Part shown: positions 8,295 to 17,398 of the stretch, one piece after another
Layout of the letters: each line of letters begins with the position of its first letter
Position numbering within the stretch: the first letter of the stretch is position 1
From: an uncultured Prevotella sp.
GTDB lineage: Bacteria > Bacteroidota > Bacteroidia > Bacteroidales > Bacteroidaceae
Length of the DNA stretch: 64,000 nt
NCBI GenBank assembly: GCA_934196725.1
Contig: CAKPWR010000001.1
Span: 1-64,000, forward strand
Direction: 5' to 3'
Made by a program: the position numbers and the translations under genes
The notes under the pieces: model-generated
The model's database searches: none
Told to the model about the DNA's origin: nothing
Seen by the model: only the letters and a program-made list of their open reading frames with translations

Positions 8295-10619
8295 TTACTC
8301 AAACACCTCATCGATGCCATCTACCTGCTCGAAATCATCCTGTTCCGACATCGGCTTATGACATGGATCATAACCGTCAGGTAAATCAAATTTCACGTCC
8401 GGACTGATGCCCAGCGTAGGATCGGCATAAACCTTCTTCATGAATATAGCCCAGATAGGAAGCGCCATGGTGGCTCCCTGTCCCATACTCATAGAATCGA
8501 AGTGGATATCACGCTCCTCACCTCCTACCCAGCAGCCACTGACCAGCTGTGGAGTGAATCCGATAAACCATCCGTCACTGTTATTGTTGGTGGTACCCGT
8601 CTTGGCACCAATCTGTCCTTCCAGATTATAGCGGTAGCGCAATCTTCCGGCTGTACCGCCATCTACTACACCCATCAGCATGGTGAGCATCTTCATGGCG
8701 TTTTCTGCACCTATCACCTCGTTCATGCGAGGTTGGAAGGTAGAAATGGTATTGCCTTCATTGTCCTCGATGCGACTCACGAACATCGGAGCCGTACGGA
8801 TACCGTGGTTGGCAAAGGCTGTATAGGCACTTACCATCTCGCTCACGCTCACCTCGCATGGTCCCAGACACAAGCTCATAGAGGCGTGGATATCAGGATT
8901 ATTGATTCCGAAATCGCGCAACATCTGAACGAACTGCTGTGGATTCAGCTTACTCATCAGATAAGCACTGATCCAGTTGTTACTCTGCTGCAATCCCCAC
9001 TTCAGCGTCACCATCTGTCCATAGCGCGAATGGTTGGCGTTACGTGGCGTCCAAGGTCTTCCGGCTACCATATAGGTCTGCTGGCGGTTTGGAGCCAGAT
9101 CGCATGGCGAGAAGCCGTTTTCCATTGCCAGACTGTAGAGGAACGGCTTGATGGTAGAACCCACCTGTCGGCGTCCCAGACTCACCATGTCGTACATGAA
9201 GTGAGAATAGTCCAATCCACCTACGTATGCCTTCACGGCACCGGTCTTCGGATCCATACTCATGAATCCGCTACGTAGGAAGGTCTTGTAATAGCGGATG
9301 GAATCCAGCGGACTCATCAGCGTATCCACGTCTCCATGATAGGTGAATACCGTCATATCTATCTTCTTGCGGAAGGCATCATGAATCTCCTGTTCAGAAT
9401 AACCAGCCGCCTTCATCGTCTGATAACGTTCACTCTGCGTAACGCTGCGGTTCAGGATTACCTTAATCTGCTTAGGCGTCAGCTTGTCGCTGTAAGGCGA
9501 ACTTGGCTTCCGGGATGTCTCCCTGCTGAAGATAGGCTGCAGATAGCGCGCCACGTGCTGGTATACAGCCTCTTCGGCATATCGCTGCATGCGGCTGTCG
9601 ATGGTAGTGAACACCTTCAGACCGTCACTGTATACATTGTATGGCGAACCGTCTTTCTTGAAGTTCTTGTTGCACCATCCGTAGAGCGGATCAGTGTTCC
9701 ACAGGATGGAATCCGTCACGAACTGGGCATAGCTCCAGGACGGATAATTGCTGCGTTCAGGACGCTTTGCCATCATGTAATGGCGCAGGTATTCACGCAG
9801 ATAAGTAGCAGAACCGTCCTTATGGTCGGTGCGGTGGAAGTTCAGCGTCAGCGGTTCGGCAGAATACTGTCCATACTCACCCCGGCTGAGATAGCCCGCC
9901 TTTACCATCTGGGAGAGTACCACGTTTCGTCTTTCACGGGCACGGTCCGGATAGCGGACCGGATTGAAGAGCGACGGGTTCTTGCACAGTCCTATCAGGG
10001 TAGCCGCCTCACAGAGCGTCAAGTCCTTCGGTTCCTTATTGAAATAGGTATTTGCCGCCGTCTTGATACCCACGGCATTATGCAGGAAGTCGAAGTAGTT
10101 GAGGTAGAGAGCGATAATCTCCTGTTTGGTGTAGTATCGCTCCAGCTTGATGGCAATCACCCACTCTATCGGTTTCTGCAGGAGTCGCTCCAGCGTACTC
10201 CCTGCCTTTTCGGAATAGAGCTGCTTGGCAAGCTGCTGGGTTATGGTACTGCCACCGCCGGCATTCGCCTGTCCCAGGATACCACGCTTGATGATGGCAC
10301 GTCCCAGGGCACGGTAGTCGATGCCAGAATGCTCATAGAAACGGGCATCCTCGGTAGCCACGAGCGCCTTTATTAAATAAGGTGACATCTTCTTGTAGGG
10401 AATCACGATTCTGTTCTCCTTGTTGAGATTCCATGTTCCCAGCACCTTTCCGTCTGCCGAATACACCTGAGTGGCGAATCGGTTGATTGGATTCTGCAGA
10501 TCCTCAATGTCGGGCATGTAGCCAATCTTACCATACCAGATGGCAAAGAAAGCCGCCACTGCGCAGACGATTCCGGCAGCGAAAATACCCCATAAAGTAT
10601 GTATAAATCTTTTTCTCAT
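8295..10619 (-). CDS. Class A penicillin-binding protein (transglycosylase/transpeptidase)
   Basis: A bifunctional peptidoglycan synthase of the PBP1A type, about 774 residues. An N-terminal membrane anchor ([20 protein letters not shown]) is followed by a GT51 glycosyltransferase domain ([35 protein letters not shown]). The transpeptidase domain has STIKPFLY (the SxxK serine), SNN in the middle motif, and [13 protein letters not shown] near the C-terminus. The frame extends nine codons upstream to 10646, but a -7 box (TAATTTTG, 10651-10644) overlaps that longer start, so the ATG at 10619 (MRKRFIHT) is preferred. The C-terminal tail is acidic. It is divergent from pyrB. Confidence 0.93.
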   Translation of the reverse strand: MRKRFIHTLWGIFAAGIVCAVAAFFAIWYGKIGYMPDIEDLQNPINRFATQVYSADGKVLGTWNLNKENRIVIPYKKMSPYLIKALVATEDARFYEHSGIDYRALGRAIIKRGILGQANAGGGSTITQQLAKQLYSEKAGSTLERLLQKPIEWVIAIKLERYYTKQEIIALYLNYFDFLHNAVGIKTAANTYFNKEPKDLTLCEAATLIGLCKNPSLFNPVRYPDRARERRNVVLSQMVKAGYLSRGEYGQYSAEPLTLNFHRTDHKDGSATYLREYLRHYMMAKRPERSNYPSWSYAQFVTDSILWNTDPLYGWCNKNFKKDGSPYNVYSDGLKVFTTIDSRMQRYAEEAVYQHVARYLQPIFSRETSRKPSSPYSDKLTPKQIKVILNRSVTQSERYQTMKAAGYSEQEIHDAFRKKIDMTVFTYHGDVDTLMSPLDSIRYYKTFLRSGFMSMDPKTGAVKAYVGGLDYSHFMYDMVSLGRRQVGSTIKPFLYSLAMENGFSPCDLAPNRQQTYMVAGRPWTPRNANHSRYGQMVTLKWGLQQSNNWISAYLMSKLNPQQFVQMLRDFGINNPDIHASMSLCLGPCEVSVSEMVSAYTAFANHGIRTAPMFVSRIEDNEGNTISTFQPRMNEVIGAENAMKMLTMLMGVVDGGTAGRLRYRYNLEGQIGAKTGTTNNNSDGWFIGFTPQLVSGCWVGGEERDIHFDSMSMGQGATMALPIWAIFMKKVYADPTLGISPDVKFDLPDGYDPCHKPMSEQDDFEQVDGIDEVFE

Positions 10620-10694
10620 CAGTAAATTCAATAAATATTTGTGCAAAATTACATAAAAGTTTTGACTTATCGCACATAAATCGAAAATTATTTG

Positions 10695-10702
10695 TAACTT
10701 TG
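10695..10702 (+). promoter_or_regulatory. pyrB -7 promoter box
   Basis: TAACTTTG matches TAnnTTTG exactly and lies 33 bp before the chosen pyrB start. No good TTTG is seen at the expected spacing upstream, so only the -7 element is claimed. Confidence 0.5.
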
Positions 10703-10735
10703 GGGGCGATTTTAGAACATTACAATCAAAAACAA

Positions 10736-11683
10736 ATGGAAAAACATAATTTTGTAACGATTGCAGACCTCTCTAAAGAGAAGATCACCTATCTCTTGGA
10801 GATGGCACAGGAGTTTGAAAAGCATCCTAACAGGGAGCTGTTGAAGGGAAAGGTCGTAGCGACCCTTTTCTTCGAGCCTTCTACTCGTACACAGCTCAGT
10901 TTCCAAACAGCAGCCAATCGCCTTGGCGCTCGTGTCATCGGTTTCTCCGATGCCAAGACTTCCAGCACTACCAAGGGCGAAACGCTCAAAGACACCATCC
11001 TCATGGTAAGCAATTACGCTGACGTGATTGCCATGCGCCATTTCATCGAGGGTGCCGCACAGTATGCCAGCGAAGTGGCTCCAGTGCCTATCGTCAATGC
11101 AGGCGACGGTGCTCACATGCATCCTTCACAGTGCCTGCTCGACCTCTACTCTATCTACAAGACCCAAGGTACCTTGGAGAACTTGAATATCTATCTCGTG
11201 GGTGACCTCAAGTATGGCCGCACCGTTCACTCACTTATCACTGCCATGCGCCATTTCAATCCTACCTTCCACTTCATCGCACCTAAGGAACTTGCTATGC
11301 CTGAGGAGTATAAACTCTACTGCAAGGAGCATAACATCAAGTACGTGGAGCATGAAGACTTCAACGAGGACGTGATTGCCGATGCCGACATTCTCTACAT
11401 GACCCGTGTTCAGAAGGAGCGCTTCTCCGACCTTATGGAATATGAGCGCGTGAAGAACGTGTATATCCTGAAGCGCGATATGCTCTGCAAGGCTAAGGAG
11501 AACATGAAGATCATGCACCCACTGCCACGCGTGAACGAGATTGCATACGATGTAGATGACGATCCACATGCATACTATATCCAGCAGGCCCAGAACGGTC
11601 TCTATGCACGTGAGGCTATCTTCTGCCACTGCCTCGGCATCTCACTCGAGGAAGTGAAGAATGACAAGACAATCATTGAATAA
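10736..11683 (+). CDS. pyrB: Aspartate carbamoyltransferase catalytic subunit
   Basis: Catalyses carbamoyl phosphate plus aspartate to N-carbamoyl-aspartate, the first committed step of pyrimidine synthesis. The 315-residue protein shows the carbamoyl-phosphate loop [12 protein letters not shown] (residues 45-56), [22 protein letters not shown] and HPLPRVNEI. The open frame continues 12 codons upstream to 10700, but those codons overlap the probable transcription start, and the family normally begins close to the ATG at 10736. pyrI follows after 129 bp, so both subunits of the regulated dodecameric enzyme are present. Confidence 0.97.
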   Translation: MEKHNFVTIADLSKEKITYLLEMAQEFEKHPNRELLKGKVVATLFFEPSTRTQLSFQTAANRLGARVIGFSDAKTSSTTKGETLKDTILMVSNYADVIAMRHFIEGAAQYASEVAPVPIVNAGDGAHMHPSQCLLDLYSIYKTQGTLENLNIYLVGDLKYGRTVHSLITAMRHFNPTFHFIAPKELAMPEEYKLYCKEHNIKYVEHEDFNEDVIADADILYMTRVQKERFSDLMEYERVKNVYILKRDMLCKAKENMKIMHPLPRVNEIAYDVDDDPHAYYIQQAQNGLYAREAIFCHCLGISLEEVKNDKTIIE

Positions 11684-11800
11684 TGTTGATTGTTGAATGT
11701 TGAATGTTGAGTTGCCTAACGGACACTTAACATGGTCCTCAAGGGCGCAAGCCTCACTCAACACTCAACATTCAACATTCAACATTCAACACTCAACATT
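11682..11800. repeat. Long inverted repeat of ATTCAAC words between pyrB and pyrI
   Basis: The pyrB stop codon runs directly into AATGTTGATTGTTGAATGTT-type sequence (11682-11712). The complementary set, iterated ACTCAAC/ATTCAAC words, occupies 11756-11800 just before pyrI. About 30 bp can pair with few mismatches around a 43-base loop. The repeat-word structure suggests growth by slippage plus inversion. It may lower or tune pyrI expression relative to pyrB. Confidence 0.75.
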
Positions 11801-11812
11801 AAAAAAAAAGAA

Positions 11813-12277
11813 ATGGGAAACAATAAAAGTCAATTAGTGGTTGCGGCTATCGAGAACGGTACCGTAATCGACCATATACCAGCCGAAAAGACCTATCAGG
11901 TAGTAAACCTCCTCCAGTTGGAGAAGATGGAAACTCCTGTCACCATCGGCTACAACCTGCCAAGTAAGAAGATTGGCAAGAAGGGCATCATCAAGGTTGC
12001 CAACAAGTACTTCACCGATGAGGAAATCAACCGCCTCTCTGTAGTGGCTCCTAACATCGGACTGAGTATCATCAAGGACTACGAAATCGTAGAGAAGAAG
12101 ACTGTCGAGACTCCTGATACATTGAAGGGCATCGTGAAATGCAACAACCCTAAGTGCATCACCAACAATGAGCCTATGCAGACCCTCTTCCATACAGTTG
12201 ACAAAGCGCTCGGCATCGTGCGTTGCCACTACTGCGACAAGGAGCAGCAACTGGGCAAAGTAGAGCTTTGCAAATAA
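11813..12277 (+). CDS. pyrI: Aspartate carbamoyltransferase regulatory subunit
   Basis: A 154-residue allosteric subunit that binds nucleotide effectors at its N-terminal domain and couples to PyrB through a zinc domain. The N-terminus ([19 protein letters not shown]) is typical. The C-terminal zinc site has four cysteines (CNNPKC and CHYC). The frame extends upstream into the ATTCAAC repeat, but those codons are repeat-derived, so the ATG at 11813, preceded by an A-rich stretch, is taken as the start. It is expected to be co-transcribed with pyrB across the hairpin. Confidence 0.96.
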   Translation: MGNNKSQLVVAAIENGTVIDHIPAEKTYQVVNLLQLEKMETPVTIGYNLPSKKIGKKGIIKVANKYFTDEEINRLSVVAPNIGLSIIKDYEIVEKKTVETPDTLKGIVKCNNPKCITNNEPMQTLFHTVDKALGIVRCHYCDKEQQLGKVELCK

Positions 12278-12335
12278 TAAAAACAGGCAGTTTATAACAA
12301 AAAGTAAGCAATATCACTCGAAATGTTACAATTTA

Positions 12336-12367
12336 TTTGGTAGTTTGAGAGATATTGCTTATTTTTG
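12336..12367 (+). promoter_or_regulatory. glyA promoter (TTTG - 20 bp - TAnnTTTG)
   Basis: TTTG at 12336-12339, a 20-bp spacer, then TATTTTTG at 12360-12367, a complete match to the Bacteroidetes consensus. It is 43 bp before the glyA ATG. Confidence 0.7.
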
Positions 12368-12409
12368 CACCCGATTTCATTAAACATCAACCATAAAAAG
12401 TAAACAGAA

Positions 12410-13690
12410 ATGGTAAAAGATCAAGAGATTTTCGACTTAATCGAAAGAGAACATCAGCGTCAGCTGAAAGGTATGGAGCTGATTGCTTCTGAGAATTTCG
12501 TAAGTGACGAGGTGATGAACGCTATGGGTTCTTACCTTACTAACAAGTATGCAGAAGGTCTGCCTGGCAAACGCTACTACGGTGGCTGCCAAGTGGTGGA
12601 TATTGTTGAGAACCTGGCTATAGAACGCGTCAAGAAAGTCTTTGGTGCTGAGTACGCCAACGTACAGCCTCACTCTGGCGCACAGGCTAACGCAGCTGTA
12701 TTGCTCGCAGTCTTGAAGCCTGGCGATACTTTTATGGGCTTGAACCTCGACCATGGTGGTCACCTTTCTCATGGTAGCCTCGTCAATACTTCTGGTATCC
12801 TCTACCACCCTATCGGTTACAACCTGAACAAGGAGACCGGCCGCGTGGACTACGACGAGATGGAGAAGCTGGCGCTGGAGAACAAGCCTAAGCTGATTAT
12901 CGGTGGTGGTAGTGCATACAGCCGTGAATGGGATTATGCCCGCATGCGCAAGATTGCCGACGAGGTAGGTGCTCTCCTGATGATCGATATGGCTCACCCT
13001 GCCGGTCTGATTGCAGCTGGTCTGTTGGACAACCCATTGAAGTATGCTCACATCGTTACTTCTACTACCCACAAGACGCTCCGTGGTCCTCGTGGTGGTA
13101 TCATTCTCATGGGTAAGGATTTTGACAATCCTTGGGGATTGACTACCAAGAAGGGCGAGGTTAAGAAGATGAGCATGCTCTTGAATTCTGCCGTATTCCC
13201 TGGTCAGCAGGGCGGTCCTTTGGAGCACGTGATCGCAGCCAAGGCTGTTGCCTTCAATGAGAATCTGCAGCCTTCATGGAAGGAGTATGCAGCTCAGGTC
13301 AAGAAGAACGCAGCTGTTCTTGCAGACGACCTCATCGGCCGTGGATTCGGCATCGTGAGCGGTGGTACAGACAACCATTCCATGCTCGTTGACCTCCGAA
13401 GTAAATATCCAGACCTTACAGGTAAAGTAGCTGAGAATGCGCTCGTTGCAGCCGACATCACAGTCAATAAGAACATGGTTCCATTCGACACACGTTCAGC
13501 CTTCCAGACATCAGGTATCCGTCTGGGTACAGCAGCCATGACAACCCGTGGCGCCAAGGAAGACATGATGCACCTCATCGCAGAACTCATCGAGGAGGTA
13601 TTGAATTCTCCTGAGGACGAGAAGGTTATCGCACGCGTTCGTGAGAAGGTGAACGAGACCATGAAGGACTATCCTTTGTTCGCATACTAA
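12410..13690 (+). CDS. glyA: Serine hydroxymethyltransferase
   Basis: A 426-residue PLP enzyme interconverting serine plus tetrahydrofolate and glycine plus 5,10-methylene-tetrahydrofolate, a main source of one-carbon units. Recognised from [11 protein letters not shown], the [13 protein letters not shown] segment, HPAGLIAAG, and the PLP-lysine motif [14 protein letters not shown] (Lys near residue 222). Length and C-terminus are normal. It has its own promoter and a strong terminator, so it is probably monocistronic. fhs at 54 kb contributes to the same folate pathway. Confidence 0.98.
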   Translation: MVKDQEIFDLIEREHQRQLKGMELIASENFVSDEVMNAMGSYLTNKYAEGLPGKRYYGGCQVVDIVENLAIERVKKVFGAEYANVQPHSGAQANAAVLLAVLKPGDTFMGLNLDHGGHLSHGSLVNTSGILYHPIGYNLNKETGRVDYDEMEKLALENKPKLIIGGGSAYSREWDYARMRKIADEVGALLMIDMAHPAGLIAAGLLDNPLKYAHIVTSTTHKTLRGPRGGIILMGKDFDNPWGLTTKKGEVKKMSMLLNSAVFPGQQGGPLEHVIAAKAVAFNENLQPSWKEYAAQVKKNAAVLADDLIGRGFGIVSGGTDNHSMLVDLRSKYPDLTGKVAENALVAADITVNKNMVPFDTRSAFQTSGIRLGTAAMTTRGAKEDMMHLIAELIEEVLNSPEDEKVIARVREKVNETMKDYPLFAY

Positions 13691-13723
13691 AAGATATTTA
13701 CAAAATAAGGATATTATTATTAC

Positions 13724-13755
13724 AAACTGCGGGCTTTACCGTCCGCAGTTTTTTG
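13724..13755 (+). terminator. glyA terminator
   Basis: AAACTGCGG (13724-13732) pairs with CCGCAGTTT (13743-13751) around a 10-base loop and runs into TTTTTTG. It is a classic intrinsic terminator. Confidence 0.85.
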
Positions 13756-13791
13756 TTTCACTAAATAAATAATTAAGAAAAGAAAAGATTT

Positions 13792-14571
13792 ATGAAAAAG
13801 ATGAAAAGCCTACTGCTCATGGCACTTGCGTTGCTCCCAGCGAGCAAGACTTTAGCACAGACCAACGCCCAAGTCTTCTATGATTTCGGCAGTGACCGCA
13901 AGTTTGTTACCCTCACACTTGAAATGTTCAAGCAGGACAAATGGGGTAACACTTATTTCTTTGTAGACCACGACTTCAATTACGACAAGATGGACTCCAG
14001 CAGTCCTAACGTAGCACAGGGTGGAACCTATACCGAGATTTCACGTGCCTTGAACTTCTGGCAGAACACCAAGATGAAGAACTGGAACCTCCACGTTGAG
14101 TACAATGGCGGTATCACCAAGAACTACCCTATCAACAACGCATGGCTCTTCGGTGTGGAGTATTTCATGCACGACAAGAGTTTCAAGAACACCTTGACAC
14201 TCCAGGCACTCTACAAGACTATCCGTAAGACCGACCAGAATGTGCCAATGCAGTTTACCGCAGTTTGGGGATGCAAGGACATCTTTGGATTAAAGGGTTT
14301 GAACTTTAGCGGCTTCGCTGATTTCTGGTGGGAGGACCACACAAGTATGCTTGACAAGGACGGAAACGTGAAGCTCGACAAGAATGGCGAAGTAGCCTAT
14401 ACTCCTGAGCACACCGTCTTCACCACAGAGCCACAGCTCTGGTACAACGTAGGCCAGCACTTCGGCTGCGAGAACCTCAGCGTTGGTAGCGAGGTAGAAA
14501 TCAGCCACAACTTCGGCAGCAATGCCGGCTGGATGGTTCGTCCTTGCCTTGGTGTGAAATGGGACTTCTAA
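13792..14571 (+). CDS. DUF5020-family outer-membrane barrel protein
   Basis: A 259-residue exported protein with a signal peptide ending near ALAQ (residue 23). The mature chain is rich in alternating aromatic and polar residues and ends in LGVKWDF, the terminal-phenylalanine beta-strand signature of outer-membrane barrels. The opening AQVFYDFGSDRKFVTLTLEMFKQDKWGNTYFF matches what is annotated as DUF5020 in Bacteroidales, distantly like Tsx-type nucleoside channels. The substrate is unknown. No partner genes are adjacent, so it is likely transcribed alone. Confidence 0.8.
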   Translation: MKKMKSLLLMALALLPASKTLAQTNAQVFYDFGSDRKFVTLTLEMFKQDKWGNTYFFVDHDFNYDKMDSSSPNVAQGGTYTEISRALNFWQNTKMKNWNLHVEYNGGITKNYPINNAWLFGVEYFMHDKSFKNTLTLQALYKTIRKTDQNVPMQFTAVWGCKDIFGLKGLNFSGFADFWWEDHTSMLDKDGNVKLDKNGEVAYTPEHTVFTTEPQLWYNVGQHFGCENLSVGSEVEISHNFGSNAGWMVRPCLGVKWDF

Positions 14572-14649
14572 CCGTTTTCTTTTGAACCTTTTCTGAGGGC
14601 ACTTCTGACGCTTTTCAAATGTTAAATACCGTAAATTCGGCATTCTTTT

Positions 14650-14767
14650 GAGAAGAAAAAAAAGAAAACAAGAAAAAAAGAAAAGAAAAAAGCGACAAGA
14701 AGAAGTAGCAAGAAGAAAAGATAAAAAAGAAAATAAATAAAAGAAAAAATAGAAAAAAAATAAGAGG
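14650..14767. repeat. Polypurine low-complexity tract
   Basis: About 118 bases that are almost all A and G on the plus strand (AAGAAAAG-like words), with only a few pyrimidines. There is no gene in it. It lies downstream of the DUF5020 gene and before a terminator hairpin. Such tracts can form triplex or slip during replication. Confidence 0.6.
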
Positions 14768-14772
14768 TTTAA

Positions 14773-14814
14773 GCCGAAGCCGAATTGCTCAATTCTTCGC
14801 AATTTGGCTTCGGC
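14773..14814. terminator. Bidirectional terminator hairpin
   Basis: GCCGAAGCCGAATTG (14773-14787) pairs with CAATTTGGCTTCGGC (14800-14814) with one mismatch. It lies between convergent genes. The minus-strand exit is T-rich because of the neighbouring polypurine tract, and a T-run also follows on the plus strand. Confidence 0.7.
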
Positions 14815-14857
14815 ATATTTCCCCTGCATTTTTTATTTTGATTTTCAATAACTTACG

Positions 14858-15727
14858 TTATTTTCTTACCGTCAATCCACCATCCGAAATTCCTCCAATG
14901 CCGTCTTTCTTCTTGCTGTATTGACGGGTGACGCCACTCAGATTGATTCCGCCTACACCTTCCGATGTTGCATTGACAGACTGGCAATCGACTTTGGCTT
15001 TCACGCTTCCGACGCCTTCGTTCATAATCGACAGGCTGCCGCCCTTGAAGAATCCCAGGTTCACAGAGCCTACGCCCTCGTTGTCCACCTTCAGACTTCC
15101 CATGGAAACGTTAGCGATCTTCACGGAGCCTACGCCCTCATTGTCAACAGTCATGTTATCTCCAGCCACATCATCGATATTCACGGAGCCTACGCCCTCA
15201 TTGTCGACAGTCACCTTGTTGGCAAGAATCTTTCCGATATAGACAGAGCCTACGCCTTCGTTATCAATGGCGAAACGGTCACTGTTGATGGTCTTGGCAT
15301 GGAAGCTTCCCGTACCCTCCTGTGTCACCTTCACCAGGTCCGGGCTGGTGATATAAATCTTCAGTCGCTTGTTTTCAGAGTTGCAGGAAGCAGGCACCGT
15401 CATTCTGCTGTTGAATCCGATAATCACCTCGTCGTTGCGATACACCACTTTCAGTTTCTCCTTCAGTTGCTGCAGGAACTTCTCATCCTTGATGGCTGAA
15501 TAGTCCAGTCGGACGTCACATTTATCGCCATCATTCTGGGTATAATAGACATCAGCCACAGCCTCTACATCAATCGCCTTGAAAGACTTCTCGCGCAAGT
15601 CATCCTGCACGTAATTCAAATCTCCCTTCACGGTAGAACTCGTCGTAGAATCAAAGCTGCAGGCAGTAAGTCCGGCAGCAGCCAAGAACATAGCGGCACC
15701 AGCCACCATCAAACCAATACTTTTCAT
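14858..15727 (-). CDS. GIN-domain (DUF2807) lipoprotein with 20-residue EGVGS repeats
   Basis: A 289-residue lipoprotein: signal peptide with lipobox (AAAGLTACS, Cys near residue 23), then a head GIN domain (FKAIDVEAVADVYYTQ, ...KLKVVYRNDEVIIGF, LKIYITSPDLVKV). The second half is a tandem repeat with an exact 20-residue period, each copy starting DNEGVGSV (four copies), then MNEGVGSV and SEGVGGI. One repeat per beta-helix turn is the likely structure. The family is often called putative auto-transporter adhesin, but proven function is lacking. The 60-bp DNA units are very similar, pointing to recent expansion. Confidence 0.85.
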   Translation of the reverse strand: MKSIGLMVAGAAMFLAAAGLTACSFDSTTSSTVKGDLNYVQDDLREKSFKAIDVEAVADVYYTQNDGDKCDVRLDYSAIKDEKFLQQLKEKLKVVYRNDEVIIGFNSRMTVPASCNSENKRLKIYITSPDLVKVTQEGTGSFHAKTINSDRFAIDNEGVGSVYIGKILANKVTVDNEGVGSVNIDDVAGDNMTVDNEGVGSVKIANVSMGSLKVDNEGVGSVNLGFFKGGSLSIMNEGVGSVKAKVDCQSVNATSEGVGGINLSGVTRQYSKKKDGIGGISDGGLTVRK

Positions 15728-15821
15728 AATCCTTCAATATTTAAATTGTTCGTATTTCTGGCCTTTAGACGAAAGAAAGGAGCAAAAGGTTGCAGAAATT
15801 TGAAAAAATCCCCTCAACACG

Positions 15822-15953
15822 CCTTGAAAGAAACCGAAAGCCAAGCCCCACACACCCTGAAAGAAATCGAAAGCCAAGCCCCACACGCCCTGAAAGAAAC
15901 CGAAAGCCAAGTCCCACACACCCTGAAAGAAACCGAAAGCCAAGCCCCACACG
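15822..15953. repeat. Minisatellite, four 33-bp units abutting a palindromic element
   Basis: Four near-identical head-to-tail 33-bp units each begin CCCTGAAAGAAACCGAAAG and end in CCCACAC(A/G). The first starts at 15822 and the array ends at 15953. The next base begins CCCTGAAAGGGC of the palindromic element at 15952-16146, so each unit repeats the start of that element. Since 33 is a multiple of three, spurious reading frames with 11-residue repeats run through it on both strands; none has a plausible gene structure. Confidence 0.85.
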
Positions 15954-16146
15954 CCCTGAAAGGGCAGAAGCTCCTAGCCCAGGGCAACGCCCTGGGTACA
16001 AACAGCAATCAGCAATGCGCCCTGTAAGGGCAAAAGCTTTAAAACCAGGCAATTAGTAAAGCTTTTGCCCTTACAGGGCGACAGGTTTGGATTCGTGATT
16101 ACCCAGGGCGTTGCCCTGGGCTAGGAGCTTCTGCCCTTTCAGGGCG
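15952..16146. repeat. Full-length symmetric palindromic element (195 bp)
   Basis: The outer 47 bases at each end are exact reverse complements (15952-15998 and 16100-16146). Each arm contains CGCCCTGAAAGGGCAGAAGC, then CTAGCCCAGGGCAACGCCCT. The centre carries a second inverted pair (GCCCTGTAAGGGCAAAAGC and complement) around AAAACCAGGCAATTAGTA. The whole element is therefore a nested palindrome made of two copies of the shorter 120-bp form seen at 55.8 and 59.7 kb. It sits between the DUF2807 gene and the Rpn gene. Confidence 0.9.
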
Positions 16147-16184
16147 TGTGGGGGTTACTTGCTAAAGTTCCTACTATTTCATCC

Positions 16185-16404
16185 AAGCCACTTTCTGAAT
16201 CCATCCAAACCTCTTTCCAAATCCATTCAAGCCTTAAACGGAATCGGTTTAAGCCTCTTTCCAAATCCATTCAAGCCTTAAACGGAATCCATTTAAGCCT
16301 CTTTCCGGTTTCATTTAAGCCTTAAACTGAGTTGGTTTAAGCCTCATTTAACCTTTACGTTAGGCTTAAACAAACCTTACGTAAGCCTTATTCCAAATCT
16401 ATTC
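16185..16404. repeat. Ten-unit array with exact 22-bp period
   Basis: Eight of ten consecutive 22-base blocks begin with AAGCC; the other two begin AAACC and TAGGC. Two block types alternate in the middle (AAGCCTCTTTCC... and AAGCCTTAAAC...), giving a 44-bp higher-order period. It fills the space between the palindromic element and the promoter of the Rpn gene. The period equals about two turns of B-DNA. No spacer/repeat division is present, so it is not a CRISPR array. Confidence 0.85.
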
Positions 16405-16450
16405 TTATAAAAAATTCCAGAAAAAGCTTGCAGGTTTGGAAATAAAGTCG

Positions 16451-16458
16451 TAACTTTG
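16451..16458 (+). promoter_or_regulatory. -7 box of the Rpn gene
   Basis: TAACTTTG matches the TAnnTTTG consensus. A weaker CTTG at 16427-16430 lies 20 bp upstream in the -33 position. The ATG is 20 bp downstream of the -7 box. Confidence 0.55.
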
Positions 16459-16477
16459 CGGTATCATTTTAAAACAG

Positions 16478-17377
16478 ATGGTTATGAAGTACTTAGATCC
16501 TAAGGCAGACCTTACGTTCAAGAAGATATTCGGCAATCATCCCAAAAGACTGATCAGTCTTCTGAACGCCCTCCTGCCACTCAGCGAAGAGGAGCAGATA
16601 CATGAAATCAAGTATCTGCCAACAGAGCTTGTGCCCCAGCTCGAAGGAGGCAAGAATACCATTGTGGATGTACTCTGCACCGACGTCAGAGGCAGGAAGT
16701 TCTGCGTGGAAATGCAGATGGAATGGTCTGATGCCTTCCAGCAGCGAGTACTGTTCAATGCATCCAAACTCTATGTGAGTCAGGCTAAAAAGGGAGGAAA
16801 ATACAGCGAACTCCAGCCCGTATATTCCCTGAATCTGATAAATGATATCTTTGCGCATGATACTCCTGATTTCATCCACAACTACCGCATCGTGCACGAT
16901 AAGGACAGCAATAAGGTCATCGAAGGCTTGCATTTCACCTTCATAGAACTCCCTAAGTTCACTCCTCATTCCATCGCCGACAAGCGCATGATGGTATTAT
17001 GGCTTCGTTTCCTGACGGAAATCAATTCCAACACGAAGGAGATTCCTGCCGATTTGCTTAATGATCCGGAGATTGGAAAAGCCGTAGAAGATCTTGAAGT
17101 ATCCGGCTTTACTGATGCTGAGCTCCGCGCATACGACAAGTTCTGGGACTCCGTAAGTGTTGAAAGAACCCTATTGGACGACAGATATCAGAAAGGAAGA
17201 GAAGAAGGAAGAGCGGAAGGAAGAGAAGAAGGCATAAAACATGGCATAGAAAAAGGCGAGCTGAACAAGAGCTTGGAGATCGCCAGAAATCTTCTGACCT
17301 TAGGGCTTCCTATTGCTCAAATAACCCAAGCCACAGGCTTGTCACCAGAAGAGATAGAACGCCTGAAGGAGGTTTAA
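16478..17377 (+). CDS. Rpn-family recombination-promoting nuclease / PD-(D/E)XK putative transposase
   Basis: A 299-residue protein of the PDDEXK-type family that includes the E. coli RpnA-E DNA nucleases, which promote RecA-independent recombination. It opens with KYLDPKADLTFKKIFG, the usual start of the family. The catalytic region has IVDVLC (Asp near 64) and a Glu-x-Gln (EMQM, near 78-80). The C-terminus has a repetitive charged linker (GREEGRAEGREEG) and the conserved tail ARNLLTLGLPIAQITQATGLSPEEIERL. It looks intact. No terminal inverted repeats of an insertion sequence flank it. The dense repeats just upstream may be substrates or by-products (inference). An alternative start is two codons downstream. 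Confidence 0.9.
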   Translation: MVMKYLDPKADLTFKKIFGNHPKRLISLLNALLPLSEEEQIHEIKYLPTELVPQLEGGKNTIVDVLCTDVRGRKFCVEMQMEWSDAFQQRVLFNASKLYVSQAKKGGKYSELQPVYSLNLINDIFAHDTPDFIHNYRIVHDKDSNKVIEGLHFTFIELPKFTPHSIADKRMMVLWLRFLTEINSNTKEIPADLLNDPEIGKAVEDLEVSGFTDAELRAYDKFWDSVSVERTLLDDRYQKGREEGRAEGREEGIKHGIEKGELNKSLEIARNLLTLGLPIAQITQATGLSPEEIERLKEV

Positions 17378-17398
17378 AAGCATTCAGACTGAACTGAA

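Noticed and set aside
15734-16056. Small frames with 11-residue repeats on both strands across the minisatellite
   Set aside because: 33-bp units keep several frames open at once. Products are compositionally absurd and run into the palindromic element.
16185-16404. CRISPR array
   Set aside because: There are no unique spacers separated by identical repeats; blocks are contiguous, 22 bp and diverged, and no cas genes are nearby.
16478-17377. Complete insertion sequence
   Set aside because: The Rpn gene has no flanking terminal inverted repeats or target duplication that I can find; the palindromic element lies only on one side.
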